In this document: piece after piece, positions 17,250 to 26,302 of the stretch | How positions within the stretch are numbered: the first letter of the stretch is position 1 | Layout: the number at the start of each line of letters is the position of its first letter | Assembly (NCBI GenBank): GCA_016188425.1 | Contig: JACPHX010000016.1 | Coordinates: 86,161-118,187 of the forward strand | DNA from: Candidatus Uhrbacteria bacterium | GTDB taxonomy: Bacteria; Patescibacteriota; Patescibacteriia; UBA9934; GWF2-40-263 | Reading direction: 5' to 3' | Length of the DNA: 32,027 bases | Notes under the pieces: model-generated | Databases searched by the model: none | The model's input: only the letters and a program-made list of their open reading frames with translations | Told to the model about the DNA's origin: nothing | Position numbers and translations under genes: made by a program

Positions 17250-20195
17250 GGCAAACGGGTTCAAATCCGTTGTTTCCTGAACCAGCGTCGTGTCGGCGGT
17301 GGTTGGTTCTGCGGGGGCGGATATTTTAACAAGTATGCTCGGAGCATCAATTATGTCCCCGCTTATGCGTTCTGCCCGAGCCTTCAATATCCATTCTCCC
17401 GGCTCTGCTGGGAGATTCCAGGTAAAAGGGAGAAAAGGAGAGGATGGGTTTGCGATGGTTCCAATAAGAATAGAAGCGTGGTCTCGCACTGATTCGGAGA
17501 AGAGGCGCACTTCAGAATATTGACCGGGGTCGTCTATGCTGATGACGGGGGTGAAAGTATCACTCGTCCGCTCTATTATCTGCCCATTGTGCGGGTCGGA
17601 TATTTCGAACCGAAAACTTGGAGTCGTGCTGGAAATCCTGATGCCGATCGAGGAAGAAGCGCTATTGTCCGCATCGTCATAGGCCACGGCTTTGATGGTG
17701 TGGTAGCCACGGCTCACCGTAGAAGAGAGGGTGCCTTGCCATATGTAGGGGGGGCGCGAATCTGTCCCAAGGTAAAAACCGTCAATCAAGAACTCTACTT
17801 TTGAAACACCGCGAACCGCAGATGCTTCAGCGGCTATTTCAATTTGGCGGTCTGCAAACTCGGCGTCCTGCACGGGGGAGATTATTTGGACGGAAGGGAT
17901 GTTGGTTTGGGTGTGGATATCGTCAAATTCCGTCGGAGCCGCCCCTTGGCTTATTAGTATTCCCGTACGTTCCTCCTCTTTTGTTATCCAAGCCGCGACT
18001 GCCTCCTCCCACGGGCGGAAATATGGATCGGTTTCTGGTTTTGTCGGCTCTGGCCCCAGTGGGTTTGAACGATCTACATAATAAAGGATGGAGTGGTATT
18101 GGGAATAGGTTCGTTCCTCTTTGGTGGAGTCGGGGGTAAACTCCGTGGCGAGTTTTCCGCTGATTTTATCAACAACAACGGTGGTGCTTGCGAGTTTGCC
18201 ATCCAATACCGCTTTGTTGGTGACGGGGAATCGGGGCTGTTTGAATGGAATGATCGGCTCTCCTTCAAGCGCTTTGCTCATAAACTCGTGCCAAATTGGC
18301 GCCGCGGCTTTTGTCCCTCCCCCTCTCGTCATGGCGACGGCGTTTGCGTTCCCTGCCCAAACACCAGCGGCGAGTTGCGGGGTGTACCCCATAGTCCACG
18401 CATCTTTAATATCATTTGTCGTGCCTGTTTTCGCCGCGACAGGCCGGTTACCAAGCTGGAGCGGGCTATTGCTGCCAAAAATTTCTGCGCGTGCGCCATT
18501 ATCTGAAAGCACGTTCGTGAGCAGTAAACTCGCATTCTCCTCCAAGACGCGTTTTCCTTCGGCGGGCTGCCACTCGAACAGTTTTTCCCCCGTTGGGTTT
18601 TCGACGCGGAGAATGGCTACGGGGGGGATGTACACCCCGTCGTTTGCGAAGGTGGCGTACCCGCCCGTGTGATCCAGAAGGGGGATTTCTTTTGAGCCAA
18701 GCGCGAAGGAAAGCCCATATTGGTTCACATCGTCCGCAAGCGAATAATCCATACTGCGCGCAAATGAGAGTACGGGCTCGATTCCAACCAAATAAAGCAT
18801 TTCAACAGCGGGGATATTCAAAGAGTTTTGGAGGGCGCGTCGTATGCGCACGGGGCCGCGCTCTCTCATGTCGTAGTCATTGGGCGAATAGTTTCCGCTT
18901 GCGGAGGGGAAGTTGGTTTTTACATCCCATAAAACGGTGTTTGGTGTGTACCCAGCATCAAACCCCTTGGCGTACACAAGCGGCTTGAAACTAGACCCAG
19001 GCTGGCGTGGGCGCAGAGCCATGTTATTCATCCCAAGGATTTCCTTGTTCCAATAGTCTGCCGAACCGACGAACGCAAGGATGTGTCCTGTTTTTGGCTC
19101 GATCGCAACCAAAGAAGCATTGTTGAAGCCCCCATCTTTTCCATTGGCTTCCACTCCCGCCTTCACGGCGGTTTCAGCGATGATTTGCTTGTCGTAATCA
19201 AGGGAGGTGATTACTTTCAACCCCCCTTCTTCCACATCGCGTTGGCCATACCCCAACTGATCGATAAGCAACAGTTTCACAAACTCCACAAAATGCGGGG
19301 CGACAAGATTATAGGTTTGAATTTCGACCGGGGTATCTGTGGCTTTTGCGGCATCCGCATCTTCCTGGCTTACAAAACCCATTTCCACCATTCCGTCCAA
19401 AATCCAATCCCGCCTCTCTTTCAGCGTATCGGGGTTGTTGAGAAGGGTGGTGGGACGTTGGGGGAGAGCGGAGAGGGTGGCGGCCTGGGCGAGGGTCAAT
19501 TCATTCACATTTTTATGGAAATAGCCAAGCGAAGCGGCTTGGACGCCGTAATTTGTGGAACCAAACGGGATCTCGTTGAAATAGATTTGAAGGATTTCAT
19601 CTTTTTCATACCGCCGCTCAAGCTCGATAGACAAGATGAGTTCCTTCACTTTGCGAAGCAAGGTTTTTTCATTTGAAAGGATGGCGTTCTTCACCAACTG
19701 CTGTGTGATGGTGGACGCCCCTTGTCTTTCACCTTTGAGGTTTGCGAGAATAGCCCGGCCAAAACTTTTTAGCACGAATCCGTGGTGTTTGCAGAAATTT
19801 CTGTCCTCCGCCGTAATGGTCGCCTGCAAGAGAAAGACGGGGATGCCATTCGGATCCTTCTCAAGAGCTGCGTCCTTGTTGCAAACCCCCTCTTTGAGTT
19901 TCACAAGCGTCCTGTTTTCATTTCCAAAGATTTCATACAGCAAATGCTCCCCTGTTCGGTCGTAGATTTTGGTGGTTTGCTGAACTTTCTGGTCACGGAG
20001 CGTGTTGGGATCCGGCAAATCGCGGCTCACATAGGCAAAGAGACCCAAAACAGCAATCGAACCAAGCAAGCCAAAAACAACAACAAGAAGAAAAAGATTT
20101 TTAAGGAGTGTTTTGCTTATTCTGGGGCGCCAAGAAAGGCGGGGGATTCGACGAGTGCGATGGGTCTTCCAAGAGGAATTTTTTGGAATTTGCAT
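17244..20195 (-). CDS. Class A (PBP1A-type) penicillin-binding protein with C-terminal Ig-like domains
   Basis: GT51 (EDRNFCKHHGF, GASTITQQLVKN) and transpeptidase (PGSSFKPL, SLN, KTGTTNDIKDAWTMGYTP) motifs. Confidence 0.95.
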   Translation of the reverse strand: MQIPKNSSWKTHRTRRIPRLSWRPRISKTLLKNLFLLVVVFGLLGSIAVLGLFAYVSRDLPDPNTLRDQKVQQTTKIYDRTGEHLLYEIFGNENRTLVKLKEGVCNKDAALEKDPNGIPVFLLQATITAEDRNFCKHHGFVLKSFGRAILANLKGERQGASTITQQLVKNAILSNEKTLLRKVKELILSIELERRYEKDEILQIYFNEIPFGSTNYGVQAASLGYFHKNVNELTLAQAATLSALPQRPTTLLNNPDTLKERRDWILDGMVEMGFVSQEDADAAKATDTPVEIQTYNLVAPHFVEFVKLLLIDQLGYGQRDVEEGGLKVITSLDYDKQIIAETAVKAGVEANGKDGGFNNASLVAIEPKTGHILAFVGSADYWNKEILGMNNMALRPRQPGSSFKPLVYAKGFDAGYTPNTVLWDVKTNFPSASGNYSPNDYDMRERGPVRIRRALQNSLNIPAVEMLYLVGIEPVLSFARSMDYSLADDVNQYGLSFALGSKEIPLLDHTGGYATFANDGVYIPPVAILRVENPTGEKLFEWQPAEGKRVLEENASLLLTNVLSDNGARAEIFGSNSPLQLGNRPVAAKTGTTNDIKDAWTMGYTPQLAAGVWAGNANAVAMTRGGGTKAAAPIWHEFMSKALEGEPIIPFKQPRFPVTNKAVLDGKLASTTVVVDKISGKLATEFTPDSTKEERTYSQYHSILYYVDRSNPLGPEPTKPETDPYFRPWEEAVAAWITKEEERTGILISQGAAPTEFDDIHTQTNIPSVQIISPVQDAEFADRQIEIAAEASAVRGVSKVEFLIDGFYLGTDSRPPYIWQGTLSSTVSRGYHTIKAVAYDDADNSASSSIGIRISSTTPSFRFEISDPHNGQIIERTSDTFTPVISIDDPGQYSEVRLFSESVRDHASILIGTIANPSSPFLPFTWNLPAEPGEWILKARAERISGDIIDAPSILVKISAPAEPTTADTTLVQETTDLNPFAQ

Positions 20196-20331
20196 ACCGG
20201 GATTGGCGGAGTCTTTTTGCTAAAATTTGAAAAAAGATTGATGGGTGCAAGGAGAGGCGTCGAAAATTATCATATAGCGATCAGACGGGCTGCGCAAGGA
20301 ATCTGATGGTTGTGTTGATTCTGCAAACCTG

Positions 20332-20360
20332 TTGTGTTCTCGTTTTCATTTTGTTACAGT
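20332..20360 (+). promoter_or_regulatory. Putative tRNA promoter
   Basis: TTGTGT-N17-TACAGT. Confidence 0.35.
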
Positions 20361-20415
20361 TCCATTCGTTCGTGGCGTTCCCGGAAGTCCGTCACTTCTT
20401 GTTCCTTCATTTTTT

Positions 20416-20492
20416 GGCCACGTGGCGAAGTTGGTTAACGCGGCGGTCTGCAAAACCGTTATGCGCCGGTTCAAGTCCGGCCGTGGCCTCCA
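20416..20492 (+). tRNA. tRNA-Cys (anticodon GCA), CCA encoded
   Basis: Acceptor GGCCACG/CGTGGCC, anticodon loop CTGCAAA, T arm GCCGG-TTCAAGT-CCGGC, 3' TCCA. Confidence 0.95.
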
Positions 20493-20495
20493 CCC

Positions 20496-20545
20496 TCCTC
20501 CTTCGCCCAAAATCTGAAGCAAGTGTTTGGGCGAAGGAGGATTTT
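20496..20545 (+). terminator. Intrinsic terminator of tRNA-Cys
   Basis: TCCTCCTTCGCCCAAA / TTTGGGCGAAGGAGGA 16-bp perfect stem followed by TTTT. Confidence 0.85.
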
Positions 20546-20566
20546 GTTTGGTATACTTTTGGTACT

Positions 20567-21109
20567 ATGGCAACCAACAATCAACAAAAATCGGTCGCGG
20601 GGAGCATGCGGGAAATCGTCTTTGGTCTTGAAGACGGACTTGTTTCAACTCTTGGAGCCGTGACAGGGATAGCGGCGGGGGCGAATGATCGGTTTATTGT
20701 TATATTATCTGGGTTGGTTTTGGTCGCAGTGGAGTCGCTATCTATGGCGGCTGGGAGTTATTTGTCATCAAAATCTGCTGCTGATGCTGAATCGGTGCTC
20801 GACCATCGGCACAAGCACCAATCTTTGCCTTTGCGGGCAGCTTGGGTTATGGGAGTCTGTTATGTGTTTGGAGGCGTGGTGCCGGTTGTTCCTTATTTTT
20901 TTCTCCCCGTTGCCCAATCATACGCCCCATCAATACTTTCAACCCTATTCGTTCTCTTTTTAGTTGGCGTCTGGAGTGGGAAACAGACACGCCGGCCGCC
21001 GGTACGCAATGGAATAAAAATGGTTATGATTTCCACAAGTGCGGCGATTCTCGGATTTCTCATTGGCCGTCTGGTGAGTTACTATTTCCACATAGAAATT
21101 AATGCTTGA
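20567..21109 (+). CDS. VIT1/CCC1-family transporter (iron/manganese)
   Basis: MREIVFGLEDGLVSTLGAVTGIAAG plus multi-TM pattern. Confidence 0.85.
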   Translation: MATNNQQKSVAGSMREIVFGLEDGLVSTLGAVTGIAAGANDRFIVILSGLVLVAVESLSMAAGSYLSSKSAADAESVLDHRHKHQSLPLRAAWVMGVCYVFGGVVPVVPYFFLPVAQSYAPSILSTLFVLFLVGVWSGKQTRRPPVRNGIKMVMISTSAAILGFLIGRLVSYYFHIEINA

Positions 21110-21314
21110 TATGAATAATGCCATCGAAAAACGTCTCGGAGAAAAAGCGGAGCTCTGTGACGTATGCGAACTTCCGATTGTGGATATGACTACCGCCATC
21201 TTTCGTGAATACTTAGGGATGCCGGTACAATTTTGTTCACAAGCATGTTACAAAAAATACCTCGAATCTCCGGAAACCTACACCGAGTTCCAGGAAGATG
21301 AGGAAAAAGAATAA
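21102..21314 (+). CDS. Small TRASH/YHS-like metal-binding protein
   Basis: CDVCELPI ... FCSQACYKKYLESPETY cysteine pattern; overlaps the VIT1 stop. Confidence 0.65.
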   Translation: MLDMNNAIEKRLGEKAELCDVCELPIVDMTTAIFREYLGMPVQFCSQACYKKYLESPETYTEFQEDEEKE

Positions 21315-21330
21315 GGATTTCAAAGGAACC

Positions 21331-21360
21331 AAAAGCAGCTTGAGCAGAGCTGCTTTTCTT
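21331..21360 (+). terminator. Terminator-like hairpin
   Basis: AAAAGCAGCT-TGAGCAG-AGCTGCTTTTCTT. Confidence 0.7.
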
Positions 21361-21377
21361 GTTAGGGTGAAAGCTCT

Positions 21378-22577
21378 ATGGCTGATGTTTATCTCGACCA
21401 CGCCGCCGCCGGCCCGCTTTCTCCTGCCGCCAAACAAGCGATGGATCCTTTTTTGATGGGGGATTACGGCAACCCATCAAGTTTTCACATGAAAGGGAAG
21501 CGGGTCAAAGACGCGATGGAGGAGGCGCGCGCAGACATCGCTTCTCATCTCGCCTGTCGCGCCGATGAAATTTTGTTCACCTCTGGCGGGACAGAATCGG
21601 ATAACATGGCGATCTTGGGGGTCGCTCGTGCGGCAAAAGCAAAAGGGAACCACCTGATCGTCAGTGCCTTCGAGCATCAAGCCGTCCTTGAGGCCGCTGT
21701 ATTTCTTCGAGACAAAGAAGGATTCTCCCTCTCTATCATACAACCGACCCAGGATGGCCTCATTGAACCAGAGGTGGTGATGTCCCAAGTGCGTCCAGAA
21801 ACCGTTTTGGTCTCGATCATGCTTGCCAACAACGAGATTGGGACGATACAGCCCATCGCAACCATCGGGAATCTTATTCAGAAATATCGCGCGGAGCACG
21901 GAGCGGGCCCTTTTTTTCACACCGACGCCTGCCAAGCGACGCCCTACCTCGATTTGTCTGTTGAAAAACTCCACGTCGATTTAATGACGATCAATGGTAG
22001 CAAGATGTACGGCCCCAAAGGAGTCGGAGCTTTATACATAAAGCGCGGCATAAAAATCCAACCCCTCCAATTTGGAGGCGCGCAGGAGCGGGGTCTGCGC
22101 CCAGGGACGGAATTCGTCGCGGGGATCGTCGGGATGGCGGCGGCGCTTGAGGAAGCGCAAGGGATGAAAAAGAAAGAATCGGAACGTCTCGTTCCACTTC
22201 GTGACCGTCTCATCCAAGGAATCCTTCAGACGATCCCAAAGACACGGCTCAATGGTGATCCGATTCATCGTTTGCCGAACAATGTGAATGTTTCGTTCCT
22301 TGACCTTGAGGGGGAGGCTCTCCTACTTTACCTGGATGCAAAAGGGATCTACGCATCGACCGGATCCGCCTGCACGAGTGCCTCATTGGATCCATCACAT
22401 GTGATTTTGTCTCTTGGTATGCCGTTTGAGGTTGCACACGGGTCAATGCGGTTCACGCTGGGGCGCGCGACAACAGCAGAGCACATTGAATATGTGTTGG
22501 AGATATTGCCACCGTTGGTGGAAAAATTGCGGTCGATCAGCCCGGTGACGGTAGATGATAAATATTGGAAACCTTAA
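21378..22577 (+). CDS. Cysteine desulfurase (NifS/IscS type)
   Basis: YLDHAAAGPLSPAA, FTSGGTESDNMAI, NGSKMYGPKGVGALY, STGSACTSASLDPSHV. Confidence 0.95.
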   Translation: MADVYLDHAAAGPLSPAAKQAMDPFLMGDYGNPSSFHMKGKRVKDAMEEARADIASHLACRADEILFTSGGTESDNMAILGVARAAKAKGNHLIVSAFEHQAVLEAAVFLRDKEGFSLSIIQPTQDGLIEPEVVMSQVRPETVLVSIMLANNEIGTIQPIATIGNLIQKYRAEHGAGPFFHTDACQATPYLDLSVEKLHVDLMTINGSKMYGPKGVGALYIKRGIKIQPLQFGGAQERGLRPGTEFVAGIVGMAAALEEAQGMKKKESERLVPLRDRLIQGILQTIPKTRLNGDPIHRLPNNVNVSFLDLEGEALLLYLDAKGIYASTGSACTSASLDPSHVILSLGMPFEVAHGSMRFTLGRATTAEHIEYVLEILPPLVEKLRSISPVTVDDKYWKP

Positions 22578-22578
22578 T

Positions 22579-23229
22579 ATGTCCGACGTCATCAGCCGCG
22601 ATCAGAAGCAATCCTGGTTTTATTCCGACATCGTGAAAGAGCATTTTTTCAATCCACAGAATTTCGTTATGGGAGAGCTAGAGAACCCCGAAAGCTACAA
22701 TGCGACCGGGAAGATTGGTTCGCCGGCATGCGGTGATGAATTGCGCGTGTGGTTGCGTGTCGATCCTGCGACCGAGCGCATCCTCGAGTTCCGCTGGAAA
22801 ACATTTGGTTGCGGGAGCGCCATCGCCTCGACTTCGATGGCGTCGGTGATGATTACCGAAAACGGAGGCCTTACCCTCGACGAAGCGCGGAAACTGCGTC
22901 CACAAGACATTATGACGCGCCTGGGCGGCCTTCCGCCCCGCAAGTTCCACTGCTCCGTGCTCTGCGACAAGGCGCTCCGCGACGCGATCAACGATTACTT
23001 GCGTAGGTCCAACCAACCCGACCGCATGATCCGCGAATCCGCGCGCGTCATTGATCCTGTCGCAAAGGTGACCGACCGCGACATCGAAGAAGCGGTTCTT
23101 GAAGGCGCGCATACCATTGAACTCGTGCAGCAGAAGACCAAGGTGGGGATAGGGAACCCATCCATTTTGCCAGCAGTGGAGGAGCTCATACGGTTTTATA
23201 AAGAAAAGTATTTCGGGGCGACATACTGA
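22579..23229 (+). CDS. NifU-like Fe-S scaffold with Cys-less BFD-like C-terminal region
   Basis: GSPACGDEL, KTFGCGSAIAS, KFHCSVL scaffold cysteines; VTDRDIEEAVLEGAHTIELVQQKTKVG resembles Fer2_BFD. Confidence 0.88.
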   Translation: MSDVISRDQKQSWFYSDIVKEHFFNPQNFVMGELENPESYNATGKIGSPACGDELRVWLRVDPATERILEFRWKTFGCGSAIASTSMASVMITENGGLTLDEARKLRPQDIMTRLGGLPPRKFHCSVLCDKALRDAINDYLRRSNQPDRMIRESARVIDPVAKVTDRDIEEAVLEGAHTIELVQQKTKVGIGNPSILPAVEELIRFYKEKYFGATY

Positions 23230-23243
23230 GGGTGACCAAGAGA

Positions 23244-23373
23244 GAACAGGAGTGAACAAGAGGTAACAAGGGAGATGGAGTTGTTTTTAATAGAGAAAAT
23301 CACCTACAATGTCCCCTGTTCACCCTTGTTCTCTCTTGTTCACCCCTGTTCACCCCTGTTCACCCTCCTGTTC
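23244..23373. repeat. Inverted arrays of 10-bp-period repeats upstream of ferredoxin
   Basis: Right array CACCCYTGTT x ~6 (23311-23373); left array AACAAGRGGT-like (23244-23272) matches the reverse complement of 23323-23351 at 26/29. Confidence 0.85.
23281..23310 (+). promoter_or_regulatory. Putative ferredoxin promoter
   Basis: TTGTTT-N18-TACAAT between the two repeat arms. Confidence 0.4.
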
Positions 23374-23375
23374 TT

Positions 23376-23642
23376 ATGAAACTCACCATCAAAGTAGACC
23401 CAGATCTCTGCATCGGCGCTGCCTCTTGCGTCACCATCGCGCCAGAGACGTTCCAGCTCAACGAGGAGAACAAGGCCTATGTCCTCGACCACGGGCAGGA
23501 ACCGCCGCCGCGCACCTACGAGCGGGTCATCGAGGTGACACCCGAGGAGAAAGACAACCTGATCATGGCGGCACAATCGTGCCCCACATTGGCGATTTAT
23601 ATTATTGACGAAAAGGGGAAACAGTTGTTTCCGGAGATGTAA
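23376..23642 (+). CDS. Ferredoxin, probable [3Fe-4S] type
   Basis: DPDLCIGAASCVTIAPETF ... AAQSCPTLAI (CxxAxxC ... CP). Confidence 0.85.
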   Translation: MKLTIKVDPDLCIGAASCVTIAPETFQLNEENKAYVLDHGQEPPPRTYERVIEVTPEEKDNLIMAAQSCPTLAIYIIDEKGKQLFPEM

Positions 23643-23644
23643 TT

Positions 23645-24814
23645 ATGAACCACCTCATCATCGGCGGCGGCATTGCGGGGACGACCGCGGCTGAGGAGAT
23701 CCGCAAAAAGGATAAAGAGGCGAGCATTACGCTTGTGTCAGAAGAATTCCACCCGCTCTATTCGCGGGTGCTTTTGCCGCACTATTTGAAAGGGAAGATT
23801 CCGCGGGAGAGGGTGTTTTTAAAAAAAGAAAGCTGGTATGCGGAGCAGAACATTGATTGGATGGTCGGGATCACTGCCTTGAAACTGGATGCCAAGAACC
23901 GATTTGTCGCGCTCTCAAACGGCCGCGAACTCCCCTACGACAAACTCCTCATCGCCTCGGGTATGGATGTGCGCCCCCTCTTCGGCAACCTCCCTGGTGT
24001 CATGTACCTCCGCACCCTCGAAGACGCGGATGAGATCTTGGAACAAACAAACCCCACCTCCCTTCCTCCTACCTCCCACCTCCCTGCCCTCGTCTACGGC
24101 GGCGGTTTCATCGCCTGCGAGTTCATCAACTACTTCACCAACATCGGCTGGCCTGTCCGTGTGGCACACCGTGGTTCCCAGTTCTGGGAGAAATTTTTGT
24201 TGCCCGAGGCGGGGGCACTCATTCGGACTCACCTTGAGGCAAATGGCGTCGAAGTCCTCCCACACATGCCGGAACCGGAAGTGGCTGGGAAGGATCGGTT
24301 AGAATCCGTTTCCTTTAATGGAAAAGCGATGCCTTGCCGCGCGCTTGGAGTCGGCATCGGGCTGCGGCCAGACTGGCAGTGGGCGCTTGAGAACGGGGTG
24401 AAGGTTGACCGCGGCGTGGTCGTGAACGAGTTTTTAGAGACGGACGTTGAAGACATTTTTGCCGCCGGGGACATCGTCCAGTTCCAAGACATCGTCACGC
24501 GACGGTCTATCCAAGTGGGCAATTGGATGAACGCGATCATGCAAGGACGCGTGGCGGCGGCGAATATGCTTGGGGAGAAAAAACCGTTCCGGCTCGTTTC
24601 CTCCTATGCGACAGACCTTTTGGGCATGACCATCATTTTTATCGGGGACACCGAAAAGGCAGCGGCAGATAAAGTGGAGATCGAAGCCAAACCTTTGGAA
24701 AACGGCTTGATACAGCGGCATTTTAGAAATGGGGTATTAGTGGGTGCGGTTTTAATGAACCAGAACAAAGAACGGGCGATTTTGACCAAACAGATCGACA
24801 CAGCCAGACCTTGA
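23645..24814 (+). CDS. FAD-dependent NAD(P)-linked oxidoreductase (NirB/rubredoxin reductase-like)
   Basis: HLIIGGGIAGTTAAEEIR, LIASGMDVRP, VYGGGFIACEF, EDIFAAGDIVQF. Confidence 0.9.
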   Translation: MNHLIIGGGIAGTTAAEEIRKKDKEASITLVSEEFHPLYSRVLLPHYLKGKIPRERVFLKKESWYAEQNIDWMVGITALKLDAKNRFVALSNGRELPYDKLLIASGMDVRPLFGNLPGVMYLRTLEDADEILEQTNPTSLPPTSHLPALVYGGGFIACEFINYFTNIGWPVRVAHRGSQFWEKFLLPEAGALIRTHLEANGVEVLPHMPEPEVAGKDRLESVSFNGKAMPCRALGVGIGLRPDWQWALENGVKVDRGVVVNEFLETDVEDIFAAGDIVQFQDIVTRRSIQVGNWMNAIMQGRVAAANMLGEKKPFRLVSSYATDLLGMTIIFIGDTEKAAADKVEIEAKPLENGLIQRHFRNGVLVGAVLMNQNKERAILTKQIDTARP

Positions 24815-24839
24815 CTTTTAGCGAAATTTTTGTTATCGT
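24811..24839 (+). promoter_or_regulatory. Putative promoter of the envelope cassette
   Basis: TTGACT-N17-TATCGT; the upstream gene's stop TGA lies in the -35 hexamer. Confidence 0.5.
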
Positions 24840-24970
24840 AAAGCGTTCTCAAGCCGTCAAGAGGTGGGGAGAATCGCTGTATTTTTCAGCGCACGCACAT
24901 TGTTTTTTACAATTTGGTTAGGTTAGAAAAACGACGCGGGCAGAAGATCCGCACAGCAAGGAGCAAGTAA

Positions 24971-26281
24971 ATGTCATCACCAGATGTCGTAAAAAATTTC
25001 ATGGGACGGGTGTCCACCGAGCTCAAAACGGAAGGTTACTCGGAGCTCGCGGGCGAGCTTCTTGAGACCCGTGTGGAGAACGCGAGCCGGCCGTTCTTCG
25101 AGGCGCTCATCAACAAAATGGAGCCATCGGAGATTTGGAGGCGTTACGCGGAGTTGATTCCGGCTCTCGGATCGACAGCGGGCGTGTTGGCGAAAGCGGC
25201 CGTGAAGGCCTCGCCGCTTCCCGCGCCGGCAAAGGAGATCATTGGGCAACTCATCCGCGCATCCATGACGGGCGCAGGTGAAAGCATGATGAATGCGCTC
25301 CTAGGCGAGTCGGATCCGGCCAAGCTCAAATTGAAAGTCGACGGCCTGGAGAGCGGGGAAGGGAAGGTCGTGGTGAGTTTTCTCCCCGGCCTTAGCAAGA
25401 TGTGGTTGCCGATCTACAAAGTCGGTACGACCACCCCAGACGAGATCGACGGCGTCTTGCTTGTCCCGGATGCCAACGCCATGGAGGACGCACAACGGTA
25501 CATGAACCGACGCCGCCAGGAAATGGGCATGGAGGTTCGTGAGACCGAAGGTGGCGCCGATGATGACGACGAGGGCGGACGAGGACGCGGGCGTGGACGA
25601 GGAAGACGGACGCGGGAAACCAGGTATCGCGAGCCGACGAGTCCGTTCAAACTCATGTCCTTCAAGGACGCCAAGGCAAGGTTCCCGCCCGGTACGCTTT
25701 CCATGGGATACGGCGTCGAGAAGCTCGATGCTGCGGCCAAGGCGGCGGCTCCTGCGGCACCCGTTCTCCCTCCGCTTACGCGGTTGGAGAAAGTGGCCCC
25801 TGGGTTCGGGAAAATCGTGACGGCGGCCGCGAATGGCGCAGTGCGGTCTTCCGATCCCAAGGAGTTCGAACGCGGGCTGCGAGGGCTCGAAAAGTTGGAT
25901 GACGCCTCCGCCAAGGAATTCGTCGCCGACTACGCGGGACGCATCGTCGACGGGGTCGAAGAGATCTCACCTGCGGTCATGGGAAAAGACGCGGCTGGGA
26001 ACGATGTGGTTCTCAAGTCGGCGGAGACGGAAGTAGTCCCTGTGTTGCCGGAAGCGGCACTCAAGGACCTCGTCCTGTTCATCAAGATCCGTACCAGGAG
26101 CCAGACGAAGCCCAGGGAGCGTCTCGAGCAAGCCGGCGAGCGGCTGGTCGAGGACGCGGGGGGCTTCCTCAAAGGGATCTGGGAATCGCCGTGGCGAAAC
26201 CGGCTTATCATCGGCGTGCCGCTACTGCTGGGTTTTCTCTTCGCAATGATCATCGTACTGGTCGCGATCAGTGGAACCTGA
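24971..26281 (+). CDS. Unknown tail-anchored protein with acidic/RG-rich linker
   Basis: SD AAGGAG before ATG; GGADDDDEGGRGRGRGRGRRTRETRYRE; C-terminal TM (RLIIGVPLLLGFLFAMIIVLVAISGT). Confidence 0.8.
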   Translation: MSSPDVVKNFMGRVSTELKTEGYSELAGELLETRVENASRPFFEALINKMEPSEIWRRYAELIPALGSTAGVLAKAAVKASPLPAPAKEIIGQLIRASMTGAGESMMNALLGESDPAKLKLKVDGLESGEGKVVVSFLPGLSKMWLPIYKVGTTTPDEIDGVLLVPDANAMEDAQRYMNRRRQEMGMEVRETEGGADDDDEGGRGRGRGRGRRTRETRYREPTSPFKLMSFKDAKARFPPGTLSMGYGVEKLDAAAKAAAPAAPVLPPLTRLEKVAPGFGKIVTAAANGAVRSSDPKEFERGLRGLEKLDDASAKEFVADYAGRIVDGVEEISPAVMGKDAAGNDVVLKSAETEVVPVLPEAALKDLVLFIKIRTRSQTKPRERLEQAGERLVEDAGGFLKGIWESPWRNRLIIGVPLLLGFLFAMIIVLVAISGT

Positions 26282-26302
26282 ATCGCGGAAAGGAGAAGGA
26301 TA

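Noticed and set aside
20306-20566. N-terminal extension of the VIT1 ORF (ATWRSWLTRRSAKPLCAGSSPAVAS)
   Set aside because: This peptide is the translation of tRNA-Cys; the real start is the ATG at 20567 after the tRNA terminator.
23311-23373. Possible CRISPR array
   Set aside because: Repeats are 10-nt direct tandem units without spacers and no cas genes are nearby.
25414-25914. Minus-strand ORFs in the 25-29 kb cassette (also 25930..26607, 26749..27456, 27944..28756, 28479..29216)
   Set aside because: High-GC shadow ORFs opposite SD-led genes; Ser/Pro/Arg-rich translations.
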